This document shows positions 7,597 to 14,806 of a stretch of 45,471 bases of DNA, one piece after another. The notes under the pieces are model-generated. The model did no database searches. It worked only from the letters and a program-made list of their open reading frames with translations, and was not told the DNA's origin. The stretch covers positions 1 to 45,471 of the forward strand of contig DASTSO010000020.1 of assembly GCA_035760645.1 (NCBI GenBank), read 5' to 3'. The position numbers and the translations under genes are program-made. Numbering within the stretch: the first letter of the stretch is position 1; each line of letters begins with the position of its first letter. Source of the DNA: DASSTY01 sp035760645 (lineage in GTDB: Bacteria; Gemmatimonadota; Gemmatimonadetes; Gemmatimonadales; GWC2-71-9).

Positions 7597-8772
7597 ATGT
7601 CCGAAGCAGTCATCGTGTCCGCCGTGCGGAGCGCCGTCGCGAAGGGGAAGCCCGACGGGGCGCTCGCCGCGGCCGGCGTGACCCCGATCGATCTCGCCGC
7701 CACCGTCATCTCGGCGGCGCTCGCGCGCGCCGGCGTGGACCGCGGCGCGGTGGACGACGTCGTCCTCGGCTGCGCCATGCCGGAGGGCTCGCAGGGCCTC
7801 AACGTCGCGCGCCAGGCGCTGCTGTGCGCCGGCCTGCCGGTCGAGACCTCGGCCGCCACCGTCAACCGCTTCTGCTCCTCCGGACTGCAGAGCATCGCGC
7901 AGGCGGCGCAGGCGGTCATGAGCGGGATGCAGGACGTCGTGGTCGCGGGCGGGGTCGAGATGATGAGCCAGGTGCCGATGTCGGGCTACCACACCCGCCT
8001 GCACCCCGGGCTCACCGAGAGCTACATCGGCATGGGCTTCACCGCCGAGCGGGTGGCGGCGCGCTACGGCATCACGCGCGAGGTGCAGGACGAGTTCGCG
8101 CTCGAGAGCCAGCGGCGCGCCGCGGCGGCGCTGGCGCGCGACGCCTTCGCCGAGGAGATCGTGCCCGTCAGCGCCCCCCGGGTGCGTTGGCGGGGGACGG
8201 AGAAGCTCGTCGAGGCGCACGCCTTCGCGCGCGACGAGCTGCCGCGGCCCGACACCACGTTGGAGGGCCTCGCGAAGCTCAAGCCCGCGTTCAAGGTCGG
8301 CGGCACCGTCACCGCCGGCAACGCGAGCCCCTACTCCGACGGCGCCGCGGCGCTCGTCGTGATGAGCCGCGAGCGGGCGGAGGCGGCCGGCCTCGTGCCG
8401 CTCGCACGGCTCGTCACCTACGCCGTGGGCGGCGTCGAGCCGGACGTGATGGGCATCGGCCCCGTCGTCGCGATCCCGAAGGCGCTCCGGCGCGCCGGCC
8501 TCACGCTCGAGCAGCTCGACCTCGTCGAGCTCAACGAGGCCTTCGCCGCGCAGGCGGTCGCCGTCATCCGGGAAGTCGGACTCGACCCGGCGAAGGTGAA
8601 CGTGAACGGCGGCGCCATCGCGCTCGGCCACCCGTTGGGTGCCACGGGCTCGAAGCTCACGACCCAGCTCATCCACGAGCTCCGCCGCCGCGGCGGCGGG
8701 CTCGGGATGGTGACCATGTGCGTCGGCGGCGGAATGGGCGCGGCGGGGATCTTCGAGGTGTACGGGGGGTGA
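7597..8772 (+). CDS. fadA: Acetyl-CoA C-acyltransferase (3-ketoacyl-CoA thiolase)
   Basis: A 391-residue thiolase of normal length. The nucleophile is Cys93 in VNRFCSSGLQSIA. The NEAFAAQAV motif, the His loop NGGAIALGHPLGATGSK and the second catalytic Cys in MCVGGGMGAAGIF are all present. It cleaves 3-ketoacyl-CoA with CoA to acetyl-CoA and a shortened acyl-CoA, the last step of the cycle run by the FadN-type enzyme upstream. The start ATG at 7597 has AGGAG 7 nt upstream. It is the third gene of the TetR-fadN-fadA unit. Its stop is only 4 nt from the stop of the opposing receiver-like gene, with no clear terminator between them. Confidence 0.95.
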   Translation: MSEAVIVSAVRSAVAKGKPDGALAAAGVTPIDLAATVISAALARAGVDRGAVDDVVLGCAMPEGSQGLNVARQALLCAGLPVETSAATVNRFCSSGLQSIAQAAQAVMSGMQDVVVAGGVEMMSQVPMSGYHTRLHPGLTESYIGMGFTAERVAARYGITREVQDEFALESQRRAAAALARDAFAEEIVPVSAPRVRWRGTEKLVEAHAFARDELPRPDTTLEGLAKLKPAFKVGGTVTAGNASPYSDGAAALVVMSRERAEAAGLVPLARLVTYAVGGVEPDVMGIGPVVAIPKALRRAGLTLEQLDLVELNEAFAAQAVAVIREVGLDPAKVNVNGGAIALGHPLGATGSKLTTQLIHELRRRGGGLGMVTMCVGGGMGAAGIFEVYGG

Positions 8773-8776
8773 GCCC

Positions 8777-9274
8777 CTAGTGATACACCGGCGCGTCCGT
8801 CGGCGCCGGGCGCTGGGCCGAGCGGCGCCGGTCACCCAGGGCGCGCGGGAGGATGCGCGCGAGTGCATCGGGCGAGAACGGCTTCGAGAGCACCAGCGTG
8901 CGCGGCGGCAGGATCGCCGGCCCGCCCAGCTCCTCGAGGGTGTAGTCGGAGAGGATCAGCACGCGCTGGTGCACGTAGCGGTCCGGCGCGCAGTGGCTCG
9001 CGAGCTGGCGGGTGCGGTCGGCCTGATCGGGGTCGCAGATGACCAGGCGGATCCGCCCGTCGCGCTCGCGGAGGGCGCGCGAGGCGGCCTCGTCGGTCGC
9101 CGCCGGATGCGCCTCGGCGCCCAGCATCTCGAGGGCGCGGACCAGGTAGTTGCGCACCGCGTCCGAGGGGACGTGGACCAGCACCTCGGGCGGATGGCGC
9201 CGGCGGTCGGCCTTCCGGCGCCGGTCGGTCGGGGGCCGGCTCTGCTGCGCGCCGCCGGCGGAGCGATTCGACAT
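8777..9274 (-). CDS. Orphan response-regulator receiver-like protein
   Basis: A 165-residue protein with a basic N-tail (DRRRKADRRR) followed by one receiver-like alpha/beta domain from about residue 30 to 145. The phosphoacceptor Asp is recognisable in RLVICDPDQ, the Ser switch in VLILSDYT and the Lys in LVLSKPFSPDAL. The usual acidic pair at the end of strand 1 is missing (EVLVHVPSDAVR), so Mg2+ binding and phosphorylation may be impaired. No output domain follows and no kinase is adjacent. The ATG at 9274-9272 was chosen over an upstream GTG because GGAGG sits 5 nt before it. It may act as a phosphate sink or protein-interaction module; the function is not known. Confidence 0.7.
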   Translation of the reverse strand: MSNRSAGGAQQSRPPTDRRRKADRRRHPPEVLVHVPSDAVRNYLVRALEMLGAEAHPAATDEAASRALRERDGRIRLVICDPDQADRTRQLASHCAPDRYVHQRVLILSDYTLEELGGPAILPPRTLVLSKPFSPDALARILPRALGDRRRSAQRPAPTDAPVYH

Positions 9275-9384
9275 GAGCACCTCCGGGTCGATCGTCCCAG
9301 GCCACTCGGCCCGGGTCTTCCTGCCAACCTACAGCCGGGGGCCGGGCGCCGGGTACGACCCGCATCACAAAACCGGCAGGTCCC

Positions 9385-9428
9385 CCAGACGAAAGCGCCG
9401 CCCCGGTCGGGGCGGCGCTTTCGTCTGG
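9385..9428. terminator. Strong bidirectional-type hairpin
   Basis: A perfect 20-bp stem: left arm 9385-9404, loop GGTC at 9405-9408, right arm 9409-9428. The outer stem is A/T-richer and includes GAAAG/CTTTC. It lies 26 nt downstream of the lipoprotein gene ending at 9454 on the minus strand and upstream of the receiver-like gene, so it separates the two transcription units. Confidence 0.8.
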
Positions 9429-9453
9429 CCCAAGGCGGCCACGGGTCGTGGGA

Positions 9454-10023
9454 CTACTTTCCCGCGTCCCGCAGCACCCCGTAGGATTGCACCCGCGCCG
9501 GTGTCGTCGAGGTGTCGACCAGGACCCATACCTTGGCGCCCGCGAGCCGCGCGAGCGTCCCCTGCGGGTCGGCGAGCACGAGCCCGGCGCCGCCGGCGGC
9601 CGTCGCGGCCCCGGCCGAGTCGGCCGGCAGGAGCCGCACGCTGCCGGCCTCGACCGCGAGGACACCGACCTCCGGGCGCCGGCCGTCCACCCCCAGCACC
9701 TCGTAGCCGGTGACGGCGATGCCGTCGCCGGGTCCGGTGCGGTCGGTCGGGCCGTGCACGCGCACGGTGGCGCCGCCGAGCCGCCGGAGCTCGGGGCTCA
9801 GCGGCCCCGCGAGCCGCAGCGGGGCGCCGCCGTCGGCCGGCTGGAGCTGCACGAACACCCCCGGCTCGCTCCCCGCGACCTGCACCGCGCCCTCGACCAG
9901 CCGCACCCGGCCCCCGGGCGCGACGCGGGCTTCGGCGCTTCCGCCGTCCTGCGCGTGCCGGCAGGCCGCCGCCGGCACGAGCGCCAGGAGGAGCGCCGCC
10001 GCGACCATCCGCGGGGCGCGCAC
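9454..10023 (-). CDS. Hypothetical lipoprotein with two internal repeats
   Basis: A 189-residue protein starting at GTG 10023-10021, which overlaps the stop of the upstream metallopeptidase gene by one base (TAGTG), so translation is probably coupled. The N-terminus is a signal peptide (MVAAALLLALVPAAAC) with a lipobox-like AAAC. The mature part looks like two related small beta-rich units, each with an L-RLGGA/LARLAGA-x-V-x-V stretch followed by Y-x-VL (VTGYEVLG and VQSYGVLR). An OB-like fold is possible but not shown. No known family is recognised. The operon position suggests it works with, or is exported alongside, the surface metallopeptidase. Confidence 0.7.
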   Translation of the reverse strand: MRAPRMVAAALLLALVPAAACRHAQDGGSAEARVAPGGRVRLVEGAVQVAGSEPGVFVQLQPADGGAPLRLAGPLSPELRRLGGATVRVHGPTDRTGPGDGIAVTGYEVLGVDGRRPEVGVLAVEAGSVRLLPADSAGAATAAGGAGLVLADPQGTLARLAGAKVWVLVDTSTTPARVQSYGVLRDAGK

Positions 10024-12350
10024 TAGCGGAGCCTCACGACGAAGACCTGCATCACGGCCGGGAGCGGCGCGTCGGCGTTGCCGCGCACCTTGACGGCCGT
10101 GGCCGGCCGGTTCGTGCCGCTCACGCGGAAGTAGGCCGTCGAGCCGCCGCGCACCTTGCCGGTCTCGGTGAAGTCGCCGAAGCCGCGCGAGGTGGGCACC
10201 AGCCGGGCCGACTCGACGAGGTTCCCGTCGAAGATGTCGTACAGGTTCCAGGTCGCCATCGTGAGCGACGCGTCGGCCCCGGGGACGCGGTCGTCCACGT
10301 AGAGCGCCGCCGCCCAGCGCGCCAGCAGTGTCCGGATCGGCACGCCGACCACGTTGCTGATGTTGGCGTAGCCCACGCCGTCGCTGTCGATCAGCTTCTG
10401 CTGCAGCCCGGCCTCGCCGCCCGGGAAGTCCGGGCCGTACTGGTCGGTCAGCCAGCGCAGGAACGACCAGGGCACCCCGTAGACGTCGCGCCCGCCCTGG
10501 CAGGGGCTGGTCGCCGGGGCCTCGTCGAGCCACGAGCACTCGCCCGGGGCGCCCGGGAACTTCGACGTCCCGTCCTTGAAGCCGAAGTACATCGCCAGGT
10601 CGCCGAAACGGTCGGAGTACCAGTCGATCGAGGCCGGGTCGTCGGCGTTGAAGGCCGGCTGGAAGCCCAGGTTCGTCCGCGTGGCGTGCCCCTCGACGGC
10701 GAAGCCCACCACCTCCTCGGCGAGGGTGGCCTGCCCCTCGCCGGTCCAGCGCGCCATGACCGGACGCTGCGCGCCCGGCGTCGGCCAGCCCGGGTAGAGC
10801 CGGCGGCTGAACTGGATGATGTGCGTGAACTCGTGCGCGATGAGGAACGGCGCGTCCGCCTTGGCCTTCTCGAGCGTGTACTTGCCGAGCGCGTACTGGC
10901 CCGTGAGATCGGGCACGGCACCGTAGAAGATCTCGCCCTCGTTGCTCGAGGCGCACGCCGACTTCGCCACCAGGTCGGTGGTGGAGACGAAGCCGAGGAC
11001 GCCCCCCTGCTTGTTCACTTCCTTGGTGAGCAGGACGAGGATCTTGCCGTTGCCGTCGAGATCCGTCGGCGCACCGAACTCGCCGACGCTCGTGTTGTAG
11101 ATGTAGCCGTCGAGCTGGTCGCTCAGGCCCTGGATGTCGCTCGTGGTGTAGCCCGGGGGATTGCTCTGGTCGACGAGCCAGATCCCCTTCGCGCCGACCA
11201 CCTTCACCTGCGCCGTGACGGCGATGGCGTTGCAGCCGTTGCCGCTGGCGTAGTTGGGGAGCGTCAGCGCCACCACGTCGCCCACGCCCGGGGCCACGGT
11301 GTAGCCGCCGCGCTCGTAGCGGAACGCCGTCCCGCCCGCGGCGCGCGCGACGAGCGGGAAGGCGGCGTAGCCGTTGCCGTCGAACAGCCGCCGCTCGGCG
11401 TCGCGGATCCGCATCTCGCTGCGCGCGCGCTCGGTCCAGCGGCGGGCCCGGTCGCCGTCGACGAGCGTGGTGCGGGTGGCGTAGCCGGCGAGCCGCCCGC
11501 GGCTCAGCGCCGGCAGCGGCGTGACCGCCGCGCCGCTCGCGCTGCCGGTGACGGTGATCGGCGTGACGCTCGAGACCAGCTCCGAGGTGGACTGCACGCC
11601 GATGAGATAGTCCTCGCTCGCCGCCGAGGCGCCGAACTGGATGCAGTGGGTCGCGGGATCGGTGAGGACGACCTGCTTGCCCACGTCGAGCGCCAGCGTC
11701 GCGGCCGGCGCGACGGGCGCCGAGAAGGCGGCGCTCTGCGAGAGCCCGTTGGCCGCCCGCACCGCGCCGGTGCGCGCCGGCTTGCAGACCACCGGCACGG
11801 TGATCGCGAGCGTGGTGGCGCTGGCCGAGGTGACGGTGGCGGGAACGCCGTCCACCGTCACCGTGGTCGTCGCGGTGAAGCCGGTGCCGGTGAGCGTGGC
11901 CGCCTGGCCCTCCACCAGCGGGCTCGGCGAGACGCCCGTGACGACCGGCGCGTCGGCCGCCGTGATGGTGGCCGTGAAGCTCACCGGCGAGCCGGTCGCG
12001 CCGCTCAGCGAGGCGGTCGCGGTCTGCGAGCCGGGCGTCGCCCCCGGCGTCCAGGTGACCGAGGCGCGGCCGTCGGCGCCGGTCTTCGTGGTCGCGCTCG
12101 AGAAGGTGCCGCCGTGCGGGGTGGCCCAGGTGACGTTGACGCCGCCGAGCGGGCTGCCGTCGCCGTCGCTCACCTGCACCACGAGCGGCTCGGCCAGCGG
12201 CACGCCCGGCGCGCCATCCTGCGGGGAGCCGCTCACGCGTTCGATCGTCGGAGGATCGTTCTGCTGCGTTTCACCACCGCCACAGGCGGCGAGACCCAGC
12301 ACGAGAACCAGCGAGCCGGACCACACCGCCCAACGCCCGATACGGCGCAT
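10023..12350 (-). CDS. Surface lipoprotein metallopeptidase with Ig-like and IPT/TIG modules
   Basis: A 775-residue protein. A lipoprotein signal ends at Cys23 (LVLGLAACGGG). An invasin-like Ig domain covers about residues 33-130 (GGVNVTWATPHGG, DGRASVTWTPG). An IPT/TIG domain covers about 131-190 (VVTGVSPSPLVEGQAATLTG). A large C-terminal region carries the zincin motif AHEFTHIIQFSRR (HExxH), with a downstream conserved stretch WTGEGQATLAEEVVGF that may supply the third ligand. It resembles M30/hyicolysin-like secreted metallopeptidases, but the subfamily call is tentative. The likely role is extracellular protein degradation at the outer membrane. The start ATG at 12350-12348 is preceded by GAGGTG. 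It forms a two-gene operon with the 189-residue lipoprotein. Confidence 0.8.
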   Translation of the reverse strand: MRRIGRWAVWSGSLVLVLGLAACGGGETQQNDPPTIERVSGSPQDGAPGVPLAEPLVVQVSDGDGSPLGGVNVTWATPHGGTFSSATTKTGADGRASVTWTPGATPGSQTATASLSGATGSPVSFTATITAADAPVVTGVSPSPLVEGQAATLTGTGFTATTTVTVDGVPATVTSASATTLAITVPVVCKPARTGAVRAANGLSQSAAFSAPVAPAATLALDVGKQVVLTDPATHCIQFGASAASEDYLIGVQSTSELVSSVTPITVTGSASGAAVTPLPALSRGRLAGYATRTTLVDGDRARRWTERARSEMRIRDAERRLFDGNGYAAFPLVARAAGGTAFRYERGGYTVAPGVGDVVALTLPNYASGNGCNAIAVTAQVKVVGAKGIWLVDQSNPPGYTTSDIQGLSDQLDGYIYNTSVGEFGAPTDLDGNGKILVLLTKEVNKQGGVLGFVSTTDLVAKSACASSNEGEIFYGAVPDLTGQYALGKYTLEKAKADAPFLIAHEFTHIIQFSRRLYPGWPTPGAQRPVMARWTGEGQATLAEEVVGFAVEGHATRTNLGFQPAFNADDPASIDWYSDRFGDLAMYFGFKDGTSKFPGAPGECSWLDEAPATSPCQGGRDVYGVPWSFLRWLTDQYGPDFPGGEAGLQQKLIDSDGVGYANISNVVGVPIRTLLARWAAALYVDDRVPGADASLTMATWNLYDIFDGNLVESARLVPTSRGFGDFTETGKVRGGSTAYFRVSGTNRPATAVKVRGNADAPLPAVMQVFVVRLR

Positions 12351-12438
12351 CGACACCTCACACGGGTGAGCCCCCGGGCCCGGGGCCCGGCGGGAACTGA
12401 GAACAGGGAACGACGAGGGAAAGGAAGGACGGCCGGCG

Positions 12439-12470
12439 CGCCTCGGGGCCGGACGTCCGGCCCCGAGGCG
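12439..12470. terminator. 32-bp perfect palindrome, probable lplA terminator
   Basis: CGCCTCGGGGCCGG / CCGGCCCCGAGGCG around an ACGT centre is a perfect 32-bp inverted repeat. It lies 69 nt past the lplA stop on the minus strand. A pyrimidine-rich stretch (ccttcctttccc) follows in that direction. It also sits between an isolated GATAAT (12491-12486, minus) and the metallopeptidase start, so it could act in that gene's leader instead. Confidence 0.55.
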
Positions 12471-12538
12471 ATCCACCGGCTGCAAATTATCGCGAATTGC
12501 AACCGTTCGCTACTGCGGAATGCGACTCGGGGGCAGGC

Positions 12539-13531
12539 TCAGCCGTGCAGCAGGGCCCGCACCTCCGCCGGCTCGATCGCGCCGAAGTACTCCTCGAGAT
12601 CCACGCCCTCGAGCGCCGCGGCGACCGACGGCGCGTCGTAGCGCACCCCGACGAGGCGCTCCTCGAGCTCCGTCACCTCGCGCCGGCCGATGTAGTCGCC
12701 GAGGAAGCGGACGGCGGCGATGCGGCCCTCCTGCACGTCGATGCGGACGTCGATCTCGCCGGCCGGGAAGCGGCGGGCGCGCTGCACGTTGCAGGCGGGC
12801 GACTTCCCGTAGTTCCACTCCCACGTCCCGTACTTCGTGCGCACGAGCTCTGCGACCGCCGCCCAGTCCCCCTCGTCGAGCGCGAGCGTCGGCACCTCGG
12901 CGTAGTCGGCGAAGATGCGGGCGACGAGGCGCCGGCGGAGCTCGTCCACGCCCAGCGGCTCGGGGAGGAACTCGCGGATGTTCGCGACGCGGCTCCGCAC
13001 CGACTTGTGGCCCTTCGACTCCACCTTCCCCGGCTTCGGCGTGAGCGCCGCCGCGACGGCGTCGAGGTCGGTGTCGTAGAGGAGCGTGCCGTGGCTGAAC
13101 ATCCGCCCCGCGGTGGTGAACTGCGCGTTGCCCGAGATCTTCCGCCCGTCGGCCACGACATCGTTGCGCCCGCCCAGCTCCGCCGGCACGCCCAGCGCGC
13201 GCAGCTCGGCGATCACGGGGCCCAGGAAGTGGTCGTACCGGTTGAAGCGATCGGGGGCGTAGGCGGTGATGAAGCTGAAGTTGAGGTTGCCGAGGTCGTG
13301 GTAGACCGCCCCGCCCCCCGAGACGCGGCGCACGACGTGGATCCCGCGCGCGCGCACCGTCGCCTCGTTCACCTCCTCGACCGTGTTCTGGTTACGGCCG
13401 ATGATGATCGCGGGCGCGTTGACGTAGAAGAGCAGACAGTCCTCGCCTGGGAAGCGGTGGCGCAGGACGTACTCCTCGAGCGCGAGGTTGACGTGCGGGT
13501 CGGTGATCCCGCGATTGTCCACGTAGAGCAT
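12539..13531 (-). CDS. lplA: Lipoate-protein ligase A
   Basis: A 330-residue protein, the full two-domain length of LplA. It activates free lipoate with ATP and transfers it to lipoyl domains of 2-oxoacid dehydrogenases or GcvH. It shows NLALEEYVLR near the N-terminus, the lipoyl-AMP binding motif RRVSGGGAVYHDLGN, the catalytic-Lys segment NDVVADGRKISGNAQ and the start of the accessory domain KYGTWEWNYGKSP. The start is ATG 13531-13529 (MLYVDNRG), preceded by GGAG with 7-nt spacing. It is divergent from the Crp/Fnr gene with only 31 nt between start codons, so the two promoters must overlap each other or the neighbouring coding regions. Confidence 0.93.
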   Translation of the reverse strand: MLYVDNRGITDPHVNLALEEYVLRHRFPGEDCLLFYVNAPAIIIGRNQNTVEEVNEATVRARGIHVVRRVSGGGAVYHDLGNLNFSFITAYAPDRFNRYDHFLGPVIAELRALGVPAELGGRNDVVADGRKISGNAQFTTAGRMFSHGTLLYDTDLDAVAAALTPKPGKVESKGHKSVRSRVANIREFLPEPLGVDELRRRLVARIFADYAEVPTLALDEGDWAAVAELVRTKYGTWEWNYGKSPACNVQRARRFPAGEIDVRIDVQEGRIAAVRFLGDYIGRREVTELEERLVGVRYDAPSVAAALEGVDLEEYFGAIEPAEVRALLHG

Positions 13532-13562
13532 GCGTGGGCTCCGGTTGGTGTAGATTCCGGTC

Positions 13563-14261
13563 ATGACCGATCCAGCCCGGGTGGCCGAGCTGTTGCGGCG
13601 GCTGCCGCTCTTCGCCGAGCTCGACGCCGCCGTGCTCGAGCGCCTCGCCGCGCGCAGCGTCGTGCGGCACGTGTCCGCCGGCACCGTGCTCTTCACCGCC
13701 GGCGAGGCGTGCCGCGGGCTGTACGTGATCGGTCGCGGACGGGTGAGAATCTACCGGGTGAGCCCCGAGGGACGGGAGCAGGTGCTCCACGTCGAGGGCC
13801 CGGGCCGGCCGGTCGGCGAGGTCCCGCTCTTCGACGGCGGCCCCTACCCCGCCTCCGGCGTCACCCTCGACGACAGCGAGCTCGTCTTCCTGCCGCGCGA
13901 GGAGTTCGAGCGCGCCTACCGGGAGAGCCCCGAGGCCGCCCAGATCATCATCCGCACCCTCGGCCGCCGGCTGCGCCACATGGTGCAGCTCACCGAGACG
14001 CTCGCCTTCCGCGACGTCGCGGCGCGGCTCGCGCTCCTGCTCGCCGGCTACGCCGACCGGCTCGGCCGCCCCACCGAGCGCGGAGTCGAGCTGCACCTCG
14101 TGCGCACCCAGGAGGAGCTCTCCTACGAGATCGGCACCGCGCGCGAGTCCGTCTCCCGCGCCTTCCGCCGCCTCGAGCGCAAGGGGCTCCTGCAGCGCCT
14201 CGATACCACCCACCTCCTGATCCCCGACCCGGCGCGGCTGCGGGCCTTCGCCCGCAGCTGA
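13563..14261 (+). CDS. Crp/Fnr family transcriptional regulator, Dnr-like
   Basis: A 232-residue protein with a cyclic-nucleotide-binding-type beta-roll (residues about 15-125; GEVPLFDGGPYPASGVT), a long dimerisation helix and a C-terminal winged helix (TQEELSYEIGTARESVSRAFRRLERKG). The cAMP-contact Arg-Ser pair of CRP is replaced, and the N-terminal cysteines of FNR are absent. It is therefore neither a classic CRP nor an Fe-S FNR, and the PYPAS loop is typical of Dnr/Nnr-like members. The recognition helix has R-E-x-x-S-R, mixing CRP (RE) and FNR (E..SR) contacts, which is compatible with GTGA half-sites. Plausible targets are the respiratory genes nearby; this is inference. Its ribosome site is weak. 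Confidence 0.88.
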   Translation: MTDPARVAELLRRLPLFAELDAAVLERLAARSVVRHVSAGTVLFTAGEACRGLYVIGRGRVRIYRVSPEGREQVLHVEGPGRPVGEVPLFDGGPYPASGVTLDDSELVFLPREEFERAYRESPEAAQIIIRTLGRRLRHMVQLTETLAFRDVAARLALLLAGYADRLGRPTERGVELHLVRTQEELSYEIGTARESVSRAFRRLERKGLLQRLDTTHLLIPDPARLRAFARS

Positions 14262-14466
14262 CTGCCGTCCCGCCGTCCCGCCTGAGACATCCGTCACACC
14301 TCCCGCCCGCCGGATCGGCGATTCTCCATTCCATGACAACCGATTCGTTCACCGGGACGCGCCGCCCATGAGACGCGCGCCCCTTCGCAGCCTCCGGCTC
14401 TCACGCATGCGGCACCCGGGCCGCGCCGGAGGATCGCCCGCAGCCGGGGAGGAGAGTAATCCCGAG

Positions 14467-14658
14467 ATGAGTGTCCTGATCGAGTGGACCGTCGACGCCG
14501 TGGTGAAGAACGTTCCCGAAGCCGTGCCGGTGCTCGCCGGCCTGGGCATCGACCCGCAGGAGGACGGCGAGCTCGTCCTGCGCGAGGCGACGCTCGAGCA
14601 CGGCCACACGACCGACGAGCTGCTGGCGGCGCTGCTGCCGGCGCTGGCGGCGGCCTGA
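14467..14658 (+). CDS. Small ScdA_N / DUF542-like domain protein lacking the cysteine pair
   Basis: A 63-residue single-domain protein. It aligns along its whole length with the C-terminal ScdA_N domain of the Rrf2 fusion at 16638-17282: WTVDAVVKNVPEAVPVLAGLGID against TTVNDLLRRAPTAAPVLNALGID, with TDELLAALLPALAAA against TSELLAKLAPMLEAA. The diagnostic TCCGGG of ScdA/RIC/YtfE proteins is replaced by PQEDGE, so metal or NO chemistry through that Cys pair is not possible. The start ATG at 14467 has GGGGAGGAG about 12 nt upstream; an in-frame ATG at 14368 would add 33 mostly basic residues. A clean terminator follows. The role is unknown; it may be a partner or competitor of the Cys-bearing domain. 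Confidence 0.7.
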   Translation: MSVLIEWTVDAVVKNVPEAVPVLAGLGIDPQEDGELVLREATLEHGHTTDELLAALLPALAAA

Positions 14659-14690
14659 GCGCCGGCCGACGCACCGGCCACCGACCGACG

Positions 14691-14730
14691 GGCCGCTTCA
14701 CCTTCGTGAAGCGGCCTTCATGCTTTCTTC
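14691..14730 (+). terminator. Rho-independent terminator after the ScdA_N-like gene
   Basis: GGCCGCTTCAC (14691-14701), loop CTTC, GTGAAGCGGCC (14706-14716), then a T-rich run TTCATGCTTTCTT. This is the most canonical terminator in the window, 33 nt past the stop codon. Confidence 0.85.
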
Positions 14731-14806
14731 CGCCCGCCTTGCGCCGCGCGCGGTACACTCCTCTCCGGCAGTCTCCCGTTCCTCACACTCCGGGTACCGG
14801 AACCGA

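Noticed and set aside
12486..12491. GATAAT on the minus strand as a promoter -10 for the metallopeptidase gene
   Set aside because: No acceptable -35 at 16-18 nt, and the 32-bp palindrome would lie in the leader; kept only as a remark.
14333..14371. A 12-codon reading frame (MTTDSFTGTRRP) ending in an ATGA overlap with an ATG at 14368, resembling a leader peptide
   Set aside because: No Shine-Dalgarno, and the gene downstream is better started at 14467; too short to separate from chance.
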